From Tritrichomonas musculus (lineage: Eukaryota > Parabasalia > Tritrichomonadida > Tritrichomonadidae): a stretch of DNA of 64,000 nucleotides. The stretch is taken from the NCBI GenBank assembly GCA_039105265.1, contig JAPFFF010000011.1, positions 3,782,001 to 3,846,000 on the forward strand. The letters are read 5' to 3'. Shown here in pieces: positions 1-10,400 of this stretch. Within the stretch, counting starts at the first letter, position 1, and every line of letters starts with the position of its first letter. The position numbers and the translations under genes are program-made. Under the pieces are notes generated by a model that saw only the letters and a program-made list of their open reading frames with translations, had not been told where the DNA came from and made no database searches.

Positions 1-1021
1 AGTATTCAAGTTGATCTTCAAAACTTTGATTCAATTGAGAAAATATATAATCCATATACAATTTCCAATCATCTTCATTTTTTTGCAGCATCTTCTCATA
101 GGACTCAATTGTGATTGTTTGCGGATCTTCTGTTAATAATTGAGGTGCAGCTCGAAAAGTCTTTGGAGCTCCTATTTTTGCCATTACATATTGATTTTGA
201 TTAATTTCACTTCTCATATTCCAAAAGATTGCTTTTGCGAGAAATTGAAGATCCAATATATATTGATAATCTTTAATGGTTCCATCATCATCGATCGGTT
301 TTTTTGGATTCGGCATTATTACTGGAAATCGTAAAACTTCGGAAAGATATAGTGGTTCTGAAAAAGTTACATGATTTCCTAAATCTTGGATATTATCTGG
401 ATCATCATCTGATGGGTAAGATAAATTTATTTTTTTCCAGAGATTGAAAAATTTCACAAGGGCATTTGTTGATATTTGAATTTTATTGTCCGAAGAATTT
501 AACATAAAATTTCCAGTTGCTCCTTTCAATGCTGTACTTAAATTTTCCGTTTTATTCACAACTGAAGTAAGATCTCTCCCTAATTTATCAGAAGTCAGTT
601 CACTATTATATCCAGTTGATCCCTCTAAAAGATTAAATTTAATTTTTAAATTTTGAACTGTACCACCATCTTTCAAAACAAATTTAGTTTTTGAGTTATC
701 TTGATTATCGAGTACATAATCAACAATTTTTCCAGCTAATATAGACTTCCCACTGTTTCCATACATCTCTAAATTTGATTTTGCAGAACCTGATGGATAG
801 AATTTTTGTGTTCGTCCATCCAAAGTCTGCAACTCTTCAACAATTTCATCGGACTTGATTGTTGCTGTTCTTTCTCCTTTCTTTTTCTCTTCCTCATCTT
901 TTGGGTATTTTATTGTTAAATTTGACGCCTCACCATTTTCTTTCAACACAAATAAACTCGAATCAGTCACACCACTTGCAGTCATTAATTTGAAATCTGT
1001 ATCGGTCCAAACACCTGTCAT
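1..1021 (-). CDS. Partial Maverick-A gene of unknown function, open at the left window edge
   Basis: Reading leftward from an ATG at 1019-1021, the frame stays open for 340 codons to the window edge, so the C-terminus is not seen. It begins MTGVWTDTDFKLMTASGVTD. Ser, Thr, Asn and Gly are common and there are short beta-like segments, then a more helical part rich in Tyr, Trp and Gln near the edge. I do not recognise the family. Its place 35 bp downstream of the small capsid candidate and beyond the major capsid gene suggests a structural protein such as a fibre or spike, but this is inference from position and composition only. Confidence 0.75.
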   Translation of the reverse strand, partial: MTGVWTDTDFKLMTASGVTDSSLFVLKENGEASNLTIKYPKDEEEKKKGERTATIKSDEIVEELQTLDGRTQKFYPSGSAKSNLEMYGNSGKSILAGKIVDYVLDNQDNSKTKFVLKDGGTVQNLKIKFNLLEGSTGYNSELTSDKLGRDLTSVVNKTENLSTALKGATGNFMLNSSDNKIQISTNALVKFFNLWKKINLSYPSDDDPDNIQDLGNHVTFSEPLYLSEVLRFPVIMPNPKKPIDDDGTIKDYQYILDLQFLAKAIFWNMRSEINQNQYVMAKIGAPKTFRAAPQLLTEDPQTITIESYEKMLQKNEDDWKLYMDYIFSQLNQSFEDQLEY

Positions 1022-1056
1022 TAAATTTTTATTTTCGCACCAAAAATAAAATTGAT

Positions 1057-1542
1057 TCAATATTCTAATTTCAAGAACAAAATGAAATAATCAGGAACTA
1101 TTATTTTTCTTGTTTCTGTATCTTTAAACCAAACCATAAAACCTTGTTTGACATTCGAATCAATTAAATATTTTCTATTATCATCAGGAACTTGTAAATT
1201 TGCAACATAAACTAAACTATCACAATAATTATTTCGAGGAACAAAACTTGCATGAACAGTATAATTTGATGCAGTATGCTTATTAACAACACAATAACAA
1301 TATTGAAATATAATATACCGTTCTTGACCTTGAGTTGGAGTATGAAACTCTGATGGATATTTAAAAGCAAATCTATCGTTTTCCAAATAAAAGTGATCAA
1401 CCGTTAAACATTCTGATAAATTTTGTTCTTGTTGTTCCTTTGTTGATAGTTTCCAACCTTGAACAGGGTAATAAGTTTTATGAATTTTTAATGGTTGAAT
1501 ATTTAAATTTGGATCAATGTTATATGAAATTAATGTCGACAT
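1057..1542 (-). CDS. Small beta-rich protein, candidate minor capsid (penton-like) protein of Maverick-A
   Basis: This codes for 161 residues on the same strand as the major capsid gene and directly downstream of it (24 bp gap). The sequence is dominated by alternating hydrophobic and polar stretches, such as RYIIFQYCYCVVN and the last residues DYFILFLKLEY, as expected of a single jelly roll. Polintons are known to code for a single-jelly-roll minor capsid protein next to the major one, which fits its place and size. The assignment is inference, since no diagnostic motif is visible. A T-rich motif (TTTTTATTTGA on the coding strand, 1553-1563) lies 11-21 bases before the ATG, as in other genes of these elements. 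Confidence 0.6.
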   Translation of the reverse strand: MSTLISYNIDPNLNIQPLKIHKTYYPVQGWKLSTKEQQEQNLSECLTVDHFYLENDRFAFKYPSEFHTPTQGQERYIIFQYCYCVVNKHTASNYTVHASFVPRNNYCDSLVYVANLQVPDDNRKYLIDSNVKQGFMVWFKDTETRKIIVPDYFILFLKLEY

Positions 1543-1566
1543 ATTTTTCTATTCAAATAAAAATCT

Positions 1567-3384
1567 TTATTTATAGCCACTTGGTACTCCTTCATCATGA
1601 TATTGAACTCCATCTTGAATTGACCAAGTCCAATAAGTATCAGAACAAATCCACATTTCTGGTTTACATAAATTTCGATAAGAATTTTCAACAATTCCTT
1701 GAGATGATGTTTTTGGATAAAGAAATGTGTTTGCGTCACTCGAACTTGAATCAAATATTGTATCTGCATGAAATTTTATTAAAGCTTCATGATTATCAGT
1801 ATCTATACCATCGAAAACATAACCCGAATTTCCACGTTCTAATTGAAAATTGATTCCAAAATTTGTATCATCATAAAATGTACTTCGATAACGCAATTTG
1901 AGATTATCTGAGAAATCATTCAGAGGTTGACAAATAGATTCTAAATATTCTGGAGTTGCTTCAATTCCATCTAATTCATTTGCCATTAATTGATATTGAA
2001 CAAATCTTCCATTCCAAGTATTAGCAAATTCAACTTGAGGATACAATTTCTTATCTATTATTAATCGAACATTTGCATACATAATATTTCTATATACAGT
2101 AATATCATTTGCATATCTTGGAAACATAAATGTTAAATTTGTTGCATTTTTCAAAGGCATAGATTTAATTAAATTTATTTCATCATCTCCGACAGTTGTA
2201 TCAAAAATTACTCTTGTTAATTCTTGCGAAGGAATTATTAATGGTTCTTGTAAAGTTGACATCAATCCTTCAACAACTGATGGTTTTATTCCAAATCCAA
2301 ACAAATTTGATCGTCCAACTGTGATTTTTATTGATTTTGGATTATATTTGAGTGTATTCAATCCGACATTCATACAAACATAATTGAGATCTTCAGTTGC
2401 ATTATTTGGTTGACTCTTTAAATGATCTAGCGTCCATTTTATTGATGATAATTCAATGAAATCAGAGTTTATATTTTTGAAGTTTGCACTATTTGGTGAC
2501 TTTGTTGTTAGCATTTTGTTGACGATTCGTCCTTCTTGTCCAATTTGATAAAATCGATTATCCAGTGGAAGCATCGGACAATTCAATTCCCAAGTTGCAT
2601 AATTTGGACGAAGGGATAGTTTTTTACAAACTTGAGATAGAGGAACTTGACACCAAACAAGAGCATCAAGAGAAAATCTTACTTCTTCTTCTATTTCACC
2701 TAATATTTGATTTGGATACAATCTCCAAGCTTGTAAAGCTAACTGATCTGTGAATGGAATGATTAACTCTAATACAACATGAAAGTTATTTATTGAAGCC
2801 AAACTTGATAATGGAATATAAACACCACAAACATTAGGAGATAAATTACAAACATTTTCCCATAACGTATGAGAATGAGGTGAATTTTGTTTTGATTCCT
2901 TTGAACGAATTGAATTATATGCATAAGATTCACGAATCATTTCTGTTTGATGATAATTTTGAACCAATTTCCCATCAACATAAAATCTAGCTTCATCAAT
3001 AATTTCAACAGCATCTTTAAAACCAACAAATATTTGATTTATATGTGCTTGATCATGATTTGTCCACGTTGTTGCAGACTGTTGTGTCCAAAAATTAGTT
3101 TTTGTCAAAGGTGTTTGAAAGAAAACATCAAATTCAACTGTCATTTCAATAAAACTTTTTTCTATTTGAGATATTGTATGATTTGGGTGAGTTAGTTTTA
3201 TTCTAGTTCTTTCGGAAAATTTTTCAATTGGAATATCATGATCATGGAAATCTTCACAATACATAGCAAAAGTATTATCACCTCCATTTTTTGCTACCAA
3301 ATTTCTTAAATGTTCATTGAAAAAGTTTAATATGTCACCTTCATCGTTTCCAAAGTTTCTAAATTGAGCGTTTTGATAAGTCAT
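1567..3384 (-). CDS. MCP: Major capsid protein of Maverick-A (intact copy)
   Basis: A start at 3384 gives 605 residues beginning MTYQNAQF. This start is chosen because the decayed copy at 5208 and the Maverick-B copy at 35303 begin with M(T/S)YQNAQF too; the open frame upstream is sequence left over from the end of the neighbouring copy. Conserved stretches shared with Maverick-B include NDEGDILNFF, KNGGDNTF, HTISQIEKSF, GFKDAVEII, WRLYPNQILGE and ALVWCQV. The C-terminal half holds LQEPLIIPSQELT, NTWNGRFVQYQLMANELDG and FGINFQLERGNSGYVFDG. The length fits Polinton double-jelly-roll capsid proteins, which form the hexon trimers of the predicted virion. It differs more from the Maverick-B capsid than the decayed copy beside it does. 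Confidence 0.85.
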   Translation of the reverse strand: MTYQNAQFRNFGNDEGDILNFFNEHLRNLVAKNGGDNTFAMYCEDFHDHDIPIEKFSERTRIKLTHPNHTISQIEKSFIEMTVEFDVFFQTPLTKTNFWTQQSATTWTNHDQAHINQIFVGFKDAVEIIDEARFYVDGKLVQNYHQTEMIRESYAYNSIRSKESKQNSPHSHTLWENVCNLSPNVCGVYIPLSSLASINNFHVVLELIIPFTDQLALQAWRLYPNQILGEIEEEVRFSLDALVWCQVPLSQVCKKLSLRPNYATWELNCPMLPLDNRFYQIGQEGRIVNKMLTTKSPNSANFKNINSDFIELSSIKWTLDHLKSQPNNATEDLNYVCMNVGLNTLKYNPKSIKITVGRSNLFGFGIKPSVVEGLMSTLQEPLIIPSQELTRVIFDTTVGDDEINLIKSMPLKNATNLTFMFPRYANDITVYRNIMYANVRLIIDKKLYPQVEFANTWNGRFVQYQLMANELDGIEATPEYLESICQPLNDFSDNLKLRYRSTFYDDTNFGINFQLERGNSGYVFDGIDTDNHEALIKFHADTIFDSSSSDANTFLYPKTSSQGIVENSYRNLCKPEMWICSDTYWTWSIQDGVQYHDEGVPSGYK

Positions 3385-3415
3385 TTGATCTTGCAAAAAA
3401 AATTTAGATCTTATC

Positions 3416-5208
3416 TTAGTCATAACCAGTTGGCCTTCCACGTGGGTAATATTGAACTCCATCTTGAATTGACCACGTCCAATAAGTATCAGAACAAATC
3501 CACATTTCTGGAATTGGATCTTGTTTTTGCATTTTGACTGATACACTTTATCCGTATTCAATTCAATATCTGGGAAAAGATATGCATTATGAATCGACTT
3601 GACAGTAAATTTCCTTTAAACTCGATTGATACTGCTTGATTTCCAGAGTCTACGCCATCGAAAACATAACCTGAATTTCCTCGTTCTAATTGAAAATTGA
3701 TTCCAAAACTTGTGTTATCAAATGGACATAACATAAATCTCTCTTTTTCTGCAGGATCTCCATCGACAGTCATAAATGTTGGATAAACATTATTTATTGG
3801 TTTTGATATTGATTCAACAAATTCATCTGTTGGTTCAATATTTCCATCTAATTCATTTGCCATTAGTTGATAATTAACAAATCTTCCATCCCAAGTATTA
3901 TCAAAATAAGTTTCTGGATATTTCTTTTTATTGACTGATAACCAACATTGCTCTAACATAATATTTTGATAGACTGTGCAATGAGTAGTTTTTGCAGGAA
4001 ACATCATTGTTATATTTGTTGCATTCTTTAACGGAACTGATTTTGACACATCAATACTTCCTCCTGTTACTCTCATATCAAATTGATATTTGGTTAATTC
4101 TTGTGATGGAATGATGATTGGTTCTTGTAATGTTGTCATTAATGATTCAATTACATCAGGTTTGACTCCAAATCCACTGCAATTCGATCGACATTTGACA
4201 ATGCGAACGTCATCATTCGTGATCTCAAGGGTATTCATTTGAATATGCCAGAATTTGATTCACTAGCATTTTTTCGCAGCGAAGAGATGACAAACAATGG
4301 TAAGAAGCTTTGGTGATTCGCTGAAAGTGAAAGCATCAGAGTTGTACCGTTTGATCTTCATTCAATTTTTCTACGGTAATGATCATCTCGATATTGAGAA
4401 AAGCGATTGAAAAGAGGTAAAATTGGTGCGTCATATTCTTTTTGTCCTTGTTCAACCCATCCCCAAAATCTTTTGATTTCACCAACATTTTTCGGTTGAA
4501 GTTGACACCAAACAAGAGCATCAAGAGAAAATTTGACTTCTATTTCAACTTCACCTAAAATTCGATTTGGATACAATCTCCAAGCTTGTAAAGCTAACAA
4601 ATCAGTGAATGGTATATTCAATTCCATATGAACAGGAACGATGGTATCAGGTTGGAATGCAATGAGAGGAACATAAACACCTGCAACATTTGGACTCATG
4701 CAACATACGCTTTCCCATAATGAATGAGCATGAGCTGCGTTATTTTTGGAATCTTTTGGTCGAATTGAATTATATGCAAAAGTTTCTTTAATCATTTCAC
4801 TTTGATGATAACCACTAATTAATTTTCCGTCAACCCAAAATTGTAATTCAGATATAATTTCTGCTGCATTTTTGAAACCAATAAAGATATAATTAAGATG
4901 TTTACAATTCCCCAAAATCTATTATCATTGGCATAAGGTGTTTTCAATTTTAGTTTCAATTCTAAATCTAATTTGATAAAACCTTTTTCTATTTGGGAGA
5001 TTGTATGACCAGAATGAGTTAATCTTATTTTTGTTTTTGTACCAATTGGAATAGGTTCATCTTTGTCATGACATAATTCCTCAACAATTGAAAAAGTATT
5101 ATCTCCTCCATTCTTTTGTACTAATGTCCTCAAATGATTATTGAAAAAGTTTAATATGTCACCTTCATCATTTCCTGAATTCTTAAATTGTGCGTTTTGA
5201 TATGTCAT
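3416..5208 (-). pseudogene. MCP: Second, decayed copy of the major capsid gene in Maverick-A
   Basis: Lying in tandem directly upstream of the intact capsid gene, this stretch keeps recognisable capsid segments along its whole length, from MTYQNAQFKNSGNDEG at the start to the conserved end around SIQDGVQY. It is broken at about three places. Its N-terminal part, for example PIGTKTKIRLTHSGHTISQ, resembles the Maverick-B capsid more closely than the intact copy does. This suggests it is the older gene and that the neighbour is a diverged duplicate. A sequence of about 60 bases from the capsid 3' end is present in both copies (near 1601-1660 and 3448-3510), as expected of a tandem duplication. 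Confidence 0.8.
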
Positions 5209-5284
5209 CTGTTTTTATGAAGAATTTAAAAAATTCGAAAAGCCAATTTTTTTCAAAGATGAAAAATAGACGAAATTAAAAAAG

Positions 5285-5551
5285 ATGGCTTTTGGAACAT
5301 GGATTAAAAGAATCGGAACCAATATTGCAAACTTTGCAAAGAAAAATGGACCTAAAATTTTACAATTTGCATCAGATTACGTTGCACCAGCCATAGAAAA
5401 ATTAGGAGGAACTGTTGGAGGAACTGCTGGAACTATTTTGGGTGGTGTTGGCAAAGGAATTCGAGCAGTGAATGATCGTGTTCAATCTTGGAATGCAACA
5501 GGAAAAGATAAATTCTTACAACCTGCGTATGATAAAGAACCTGGTGACTAA
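5285..5551 (+). CDS. Small basic Gly-rich Maverick protein, candidate minor virion or membrane-active protein
   Basis: This codes for 88 residues starting MAFGTWIKRIGTNIANFAKK. A homologue with the same start pattern (MAFGSWFKKLGEKIK) sits in the same place in Maverick-B at 35357. The N-terminal 20 residues can form a basic amphipathic helix, and the middle is a Gly/Val/Ala-rich hydrophobic stretch with GG pairs (LGGTVGG, LGGVGKG). Small basic proteins of this sort occur in the adenovirus-like lineage as core or membrane-lytic minor proteins cut at GG sites, but that role here is inference. The gene is divergent from the capsid gene, and its stop codon overlaps that of the convergent microprotein gene by 4 bases. 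Confidence 0.7.
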   Translation: MAFGTWIKRIGTNIANFAKKNGPKILQFASDYVAPAIEKLGGTVGGTAGTILGGVGKGIRAVNDRVQSWNATGKDKFLQPAYDKEPGD

Positions 5552-5679
5552 GAATACATTCGCCTTCTTACTTCTTCATCTATTGGTGGATCATCAGGAG
5601 GGAAAAGTTTTATCACTCTTAATAATGTGTTCACTAATTCAATTAAAACAAGCGTTCCTAAGAGAATTTCAATCAGCAT
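5548..5679 (-). CDS. Conserved 43-residue membrane microprotein of Maverick-A
   Basis: An ATG at 5677-5679 opens a 43-codon frame ending at TAG (5548-5550). The protein begins MLIEILLGTLVLIELVNTLL, a predicted membrane helix, followed by RVIKLFPPDDPP and the charged tail DEEVRRRMYS. A counterpart of 44 residues lies at 35682-35816 in Maverick-B, in the same place and strand between the basic protein gene and the 112-residue gene. Shared residues include the start ML, an IE pair in the helix, N17, RV-KL, P, DP, E, R-R and the final YS. Conservation of reading frame, place and pattern between two diverged elements is good evidence that it is translated. The function is unknown; a virion membrane or assembly role is a guess. 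Confidence 0.75.
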   Translation of the reverse strand: MLIEILLGTLVLIELVNTLLRVIKLFPPDDPPIDEEVRRRMYS

Positions 5680-5730
5680 ATTGTTTTAAATAGTTTCAAA
5701 AATGTTTAAATAAATTTTATTTTTTTTAAA

Positions 5731-6033
5731 ATGGAATTGAAAATTATTGAACCAATTCAAAATTATTTAAAAGAGTTTAACACAACGGATGAGTTTAATT
5801 TATTCTATTCTAAGAACAAAGAACAACTAGATTCAGAAACAACACATAAACTAAACAAAAAGTATCATATTCAAGGTTATCGTATAACCAAAATCAAAGG
5901 TGAATTAATGTTAAAGAAGGTCAATGAAGAAGAAGAAAAAGACGATTCAGAAATTTTGAAGATAAAAGATGATATTGCAAAAATTAAAATTACTTTGAAT
6001 GATGTTATAAATTTTATTAACTCTAAGACCTAA
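5731..6033 (+). CDS. Small conserved Maverick protein with C-terminal coiled coil
   Basis: This codes for 100 residues. The first 65 match the 112-residue protein at 35860-36198 in Maverick-B: both have EP-(I/V)-x-N-x-(L/I)-KEF, T-x-DEFN, a YRIT-(K/R)-I-x-G motif and the pair LML. The last 35 residues are charged and predicted to form a coiled coil. The 3' end overlaps the convergent ATPase gene by 11 bases. The family is unknown to me. The constant position beside the ATPase and capsid genes suggests a role in assembly or packaging. Confidence 0.75.
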   Translation: MELKIIEPIQNYLKEFNTTDEFNLFYSKNKEQLDSETTHKLNKKYHIQGYRITKIKGELMLKKVNEEEEKDDSEILKIKDDIAKIKITLNDVINFINSKT

Positions 6034-6886
6034 TATATGTATCACCACCTGAAGAACATTGAATAACAATCATTGGATGTTCATCAGGATGTTCATGTTT
6101 CATTTCATTTAATTGTTGAAATGCATCAAAAAAGTCTTCAAAATCTAAATTACTAGCAGCTTGAGAATAAATGTAACGTAATTGTTGTTTATTAAAACCA
6201 GGTAATAAATATAATGTACTAATTTCATTTTTAATATGTGGTTTTAACCCTTTCCAACCTTGAACTAATAAGAAATAAGACATATTTGTATGACGACATC
6301 TACGTAATAATTGACTAAAAAATGATTCTTCAGATGAGAATAATTTTGAATTAGAAATATCATCAAATAATACAATTGAATGTAAATATTCTCTATCAAA
6401 ATCTTCAACAAATAAAACATTAAATAAATCATCGAGTTGTTCTTGTTTAATTTTATTTTTTGTTCTTTCTCTTCGAATTTTGTAATATAAACTTTTTGCT
6501 GCTAATAATTCATCGATACATTTTTCAGCATCTTTTTCACTAACCACTACTGTCGGCATTTGTAATAATGGTTTCAATGATAACCAACTTTTATCGTTCT
6601 CTTCACCATCTTTTGTAACATAAACTAATAAATGATGAGTATTAAGTATTGAAATTTTAATTATTTCTTCTAATGCTGTAACTGTTTTTCCCATACTTTG
6701 TTTACCTACAATAACATTAACAGAATTATATTTAGCAACAATATCTTCATGAATTGGAGCAATTAAAGAATCATTTTTTGGACTCAAATTTGATTTTAAC
6801 CTTGCTTTTATTTTTGATCTAATGTTTTCTTTTGCAAAATTAACTTCTTCTTCTTCGCTATCACTGAAATAATCACTGTCACTCAT
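6023..6886 (-). CDS. ATP: FtsK/HerA-type genome packaging ATPase of Maverick-A
   Basis: This codes for 287 residues. A Walker A motif GKQSMGKT lies at residues 61-68 and a Walker B-like stretch HSIVLFDDIS near residue 170, followed by RRCRHTN-x-SYFLL-x-QGWKG, which fits the sensor part of this ATPase group. These ATPases pump viral DNA into the capsid in the PRD1-adenovirus lineage, and all Polintons with capsids carry one. The Maverick-B homologue at 36209 is closely similar along its length. The first 20 residues are acidic (SDSDYFSDSEEEE), which Maverick-B lacks. It is convergent with the gene at 5731. Confidence 0.85.
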   Translation of the reverse strand: MSDSDYFSDSEEEEVNFAKENIRSKIKARLKSNLSPKNDSLIAPIHEDIVAKYNSVNVIVGKQSMGKTVTALEEIIKISILNTHHLLVYVTKDGEENDKSWLSLKPLLQMPTVVVSEKDAEKCIDELLAAKSLYYKIRRERTKNKIKQEQLDDLFNVLFVEDFDREYLHSIVLFDDISNSKLFSSEESFFSQLLRRCRHTNMSYFLLVQGWKGLKPHIKNEISTLYLLPGFNKQQLRYIYSQAASNLDFEDFFDAFQQLNEMKHEHPDEHPMIVIQCSSGGDTYIRS

Positions 6887-6932
6887 ATTTTTTAAATTCC
6901 GACTAAATTATGTAAAAAAAAGTAATAAAAAT

Positions 6933-7406
6933 TTACTCTTCAGTAATTTCTTCTTCTCCATCATCATCATCATCAAATTCACTTGATGCTTGTTGAATTG
7001 CAGCTACTAATAATTGTTCAATATCTTCTTCAAAATGTTGTCTATCGTCTTTTGGTCCAGTTTTCAATTTTTCAATTAAACCGTCAACAATTTTATGATA
7101 ATCTTCTTGAGTTGTTTTATTTCCACGATATCTTCTTTGTTCTTCTTCTGTTGTTAAACCATATTCTTGATAAAGTGGTTGTAAAACTAATTGATTCCAA
7201 ACAATTGGATAAGCTTTACATAATAATCTCATTTTGTCAACTGGAATTAAATCAACATAATTTGTTTCTGCTAAAGCTTTTTCAGTAACTCTTCCCATAA
7301 CATATTTCTTAAATTTATTTAATGCTGATAATTTTCTTGGTTTCTTTTCTGGTTTCTTGAATTCCTGTAACAACTTTCTTAATTCTGTTATCTCTGCGTT
7401 ACTCAT
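6933..7406 (-). CDS. Small acidic-tailed Maverick protein, homologous to the C-terminus of the 381-residue protein of Maverick-B
   Basis: This codes for 157 residues. Residues 25-110 align with the last third of the protein at 37112-38257: R-(K/M)-LS-x-x-N-(K/R)-F-(K/R)-KYV, then WN-x-x-VLQPLY-x-x-YG-(L/V)-T. The tail is acidic (DDDDDGEEE). In Maverick-B the same module is fused to a further 220 N-terminal residues that are absent here, so the module can stand alone. Function is unknown; it sits between the ATPase and the giant gene on the same strand. A motif TTTTTATTCA on the coding strand (7413-7422) lies just before the ATG. Confidence 0.7.
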   Translation of the reverse strand: MSNAEITELRKLLQEFKKPEKKPRKLSALNKFKKYVMGRVTEKALAETNYVDLIPVDKMRLLCKAYPIVWNQLVLQPLYQEYGLTTEEEQRRYRGNKTTQEDYHKIVDGLIEKLKTGPKDDRQHFEEDIEQLLVAAIQQASSEFDDDDDGEEEITEE

Positions 7407-7412
7407 GATTTT

Positions 7413-7422
7413 TGAATAAAAA
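7413..7422 (-). promoter_or_regulatory. T-rich Maverick start-site motif, before the 157-residue gene
   Basis: The coding-strand sequence TTTTTATTCA lies 7 bases before the ATG. Similar motifs stand before several other genes in all three Maverick pieces; see the finding on this motif. A promoter role is inferred from position and recurrence. Confidence 0.45.
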
Positions 7423-7443
7423 TAAAAATCAAAGAAGATAAAT

Positions 7444-10400
7444 TTAAAGCTTTGAATTCAGAAACTTCATTAATTGAGGATTATTTGAAATAACACTTGG
7501 AGTTTCAGATGTGATAATAGGTTTTACAGGATCAATAATAGGTTTTACAGGATCAATAATAGGTTTTACAGGTGTTGTTTTTGATAGATCGAGTTTGTCG
7601 ATTGTACTTTTTTCATCAATTATTTTTGGTTTTGTTTTCGCTTCAATATCAATATCAAATTTATTTTTTGGTTCTTTCTTCTTCTTTTTCAAAAGTTTAC
7701 TTCTTTCTGATTTTTGTTTCTTCAAATTCTTATTTCCTTTAGCTTTTGTATTAATTGTTGGTTTCTTTGGTTTAACTTCCTCAACATCATCATCATCATC
7801 ATTATCAATCTTTTCCTCAATTTTTGTTTCAATTGGTTTCTGTTTTTGAGCCAATACTTTGAATCGTAATGGTGCATTTTTCCGACCTCTTCTTGGTAAA
7901 ATTTGAGTCATTGATTTTGTTTGAATTACTTCTGGTTCGTCAACTTTTGTAGGTAATAAGTTAATTTTCTTACCAGGTTCTATTTTTGTCATTGTCATTG
8001 GTTTTTCAGATATTGGACTTACTAATGGTTTCTTTTCTATTGGTGTTTCTTTCTCTTCTGTCATTGTTGTTTTAGATGAAAATAAATTATTTATATTTGA
8101 ATTTGTTTGATATGGAACAACAGGTTTAGGAGGAAGATTTTCATTGAATTGAGACATTATTGATGGTCTCCCACTTAATTTATTTTTCTTTTGTTGTTCT
8201 AACAATAATTGGCGTATTGATACATTACCTTTCGAACTTTGTTGAATTAAACTTGTAATTCCACCTTCATAACGTTTAGCCCAAACATTCTCTTCTTTCT
8301 TTTCTGAATCATCATTAATTGTTAAATCTGTATTTGTGGTTGTTGGTGTTGTTGTTGTGGTTGTTGGTGTTGTATTTGTTGTTGGTGTTGTTGCGGGCTT
8401 ATTGAATGGATTTGTATACCCAGTATTTCTTAATGCACCACCAATTGTATTACCATTATTTTGATTTTGTTGTCTTTCTTTTTCTTGAGCTTCATTTATC
8501 ATATTTTGAATTTCATGTAATGCAGTTTCAGTATCTTGATTCTTAAATCTTTCAAATCCAATTTCAGTCATATTTATTTTTCGACGATACGAATTCAAAT
8601 CTTTTAATTTCTCTTCGACTTTCTTTTTATGTTCTTTCTCTTTATCATCTTTTGCTTTCTCATCATCCCATTGTTTCTTTGCTTCATTCTCTTTTTGTTG
8701 CAAAAGAATGATACTTGGTTCCAAATTATTCAATGGTTTATCTTTATAATCATCATATTTTAAGAGAGTATTTTCTTTCTTATAATTTGTTTTCAGATCT
8801 CGATAATATTTATTCGTCTTTGCAATATAGCGATTTAATTTCAAATATCTTTCTAAATCATCCAATGACGGATATAATTCAGCTAACTTTTCATATGTTT
8901 CAGAACTATCGTCGATATGTTTATGATATTCTTCTAATAGATTCTTGAAATATTCTTTCTTTTCCTTTTTAACTTGTTCTTTATATTTTACATATGCATT
9001 TCGAATATCATCTACTTTCACTTTTTTCTCTGGTCTTTTTGCTATTTCTGGTTCAATATAAGTTTTATGAACATATGTCACATCTTCCGTTTTCATCGTT
9101 CCTAATTTCTTTTGAAGTGTATTATGGTCATCTAATAATGGAATAAATGCAATACTTTCTAATACATACATCCAATCAATATTTTTCGTATCTGGTGCAA
9201 ATTTATTAACAATATCCTTCACATTAATTTTTGTTTTTCCAAAATGATTTTCATATAACGGTTTGAAGTCTAAAATTGCATTCACATAATCCAAATCTTT
9301 TGCTGAATAAGTTAATCCTTTCAATTCTTCTTTTGTCACTTTTGAACCTTCTTCCAAATTTTTATTTATTGCGTCTATATTTTCGTTGATTTTCTTTTCG
9401 GTAGCAATTTTTTCTTGTTCATAATTCTTTATTGCTGTTTTATATAAACTTATCAATTCATCTTCTGTCACTTTTGAGTAAGTTTTAGATTCTTCATCAT
9501 ATCGTAATTTATCTAAGAATTTTTCAAATGAAACTTGTTCATTTTTAGCAATTCCTTGAAATTCTTGAGATTCTTTATGAGATATTCTTGCAAGATTTGC
9601 ATGATAAGCAGTATCGATATCAAATTGTAAATCTTTTTCATTTTGTATTTTCCATTGAACTTTGTCACGAATTTGATATGGATAATACATCATTTGATCC
9701 AAAGATATTTTTCTTCCAAAAGCACTTTCATATCTTTTCTGTAATGGAGTTAATTTACAATATTTCACAATTTCATAAGCATTTGATAATTCATCTTTTT
9801 CTTGATTCAAATCTACTTCTTTTGTTGTGTCATTAATTTCTGCATTAAAGTCACTAATTATTTTTTCCAAATTTTCATCATAATTATATTTCAAAGCAGC
9901 TTTAATATAATTATTAAGTAGTGATAGTTCTTTTCCTTTCTTTTCAAATTTTTTCCTAATATCATCAAACTTGAATTCATGATCGTTCTTTTTATTATAC
10001 TCTTCAATTTCTGTCTTCATTGCCATTCGAACATGACCATAGGATGTATTTTTGTATTCAGCAACTAATTCATCTTTCTCTGAATTTGTTAATTTCTTCC
10101 ATACTGCATTTCCTCCAAATTTCTTGATTGCTTCACGAATGTTTTCAATTTCAAGTTTCAAATCATCACAAGCTCGTTTATAACTTTCTGGTTCTTTTGT
10201 TGTATCTTTTGCTTTATTTGGATTCAATTTATTATGAACTGTAATCAAGATATGATAATAAGTTTTGTATGCATTATGACCATTCGTTTCTTCAGAAAAC
10301 AAATCTTTCAAACTTTTTCCTTCTCCAAGATCATCATTATAATAATCTAAATATTCTTTTATTTTGGGCATTGCTTCTAATTTTGAATATTCATTTTGAA

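Noticed and set aside
1440-1853. Plus-strand frame of 137 codons over the capsid gene ends
   Set aside because: Antisense of two recognised genes; composition is that of a shadow.
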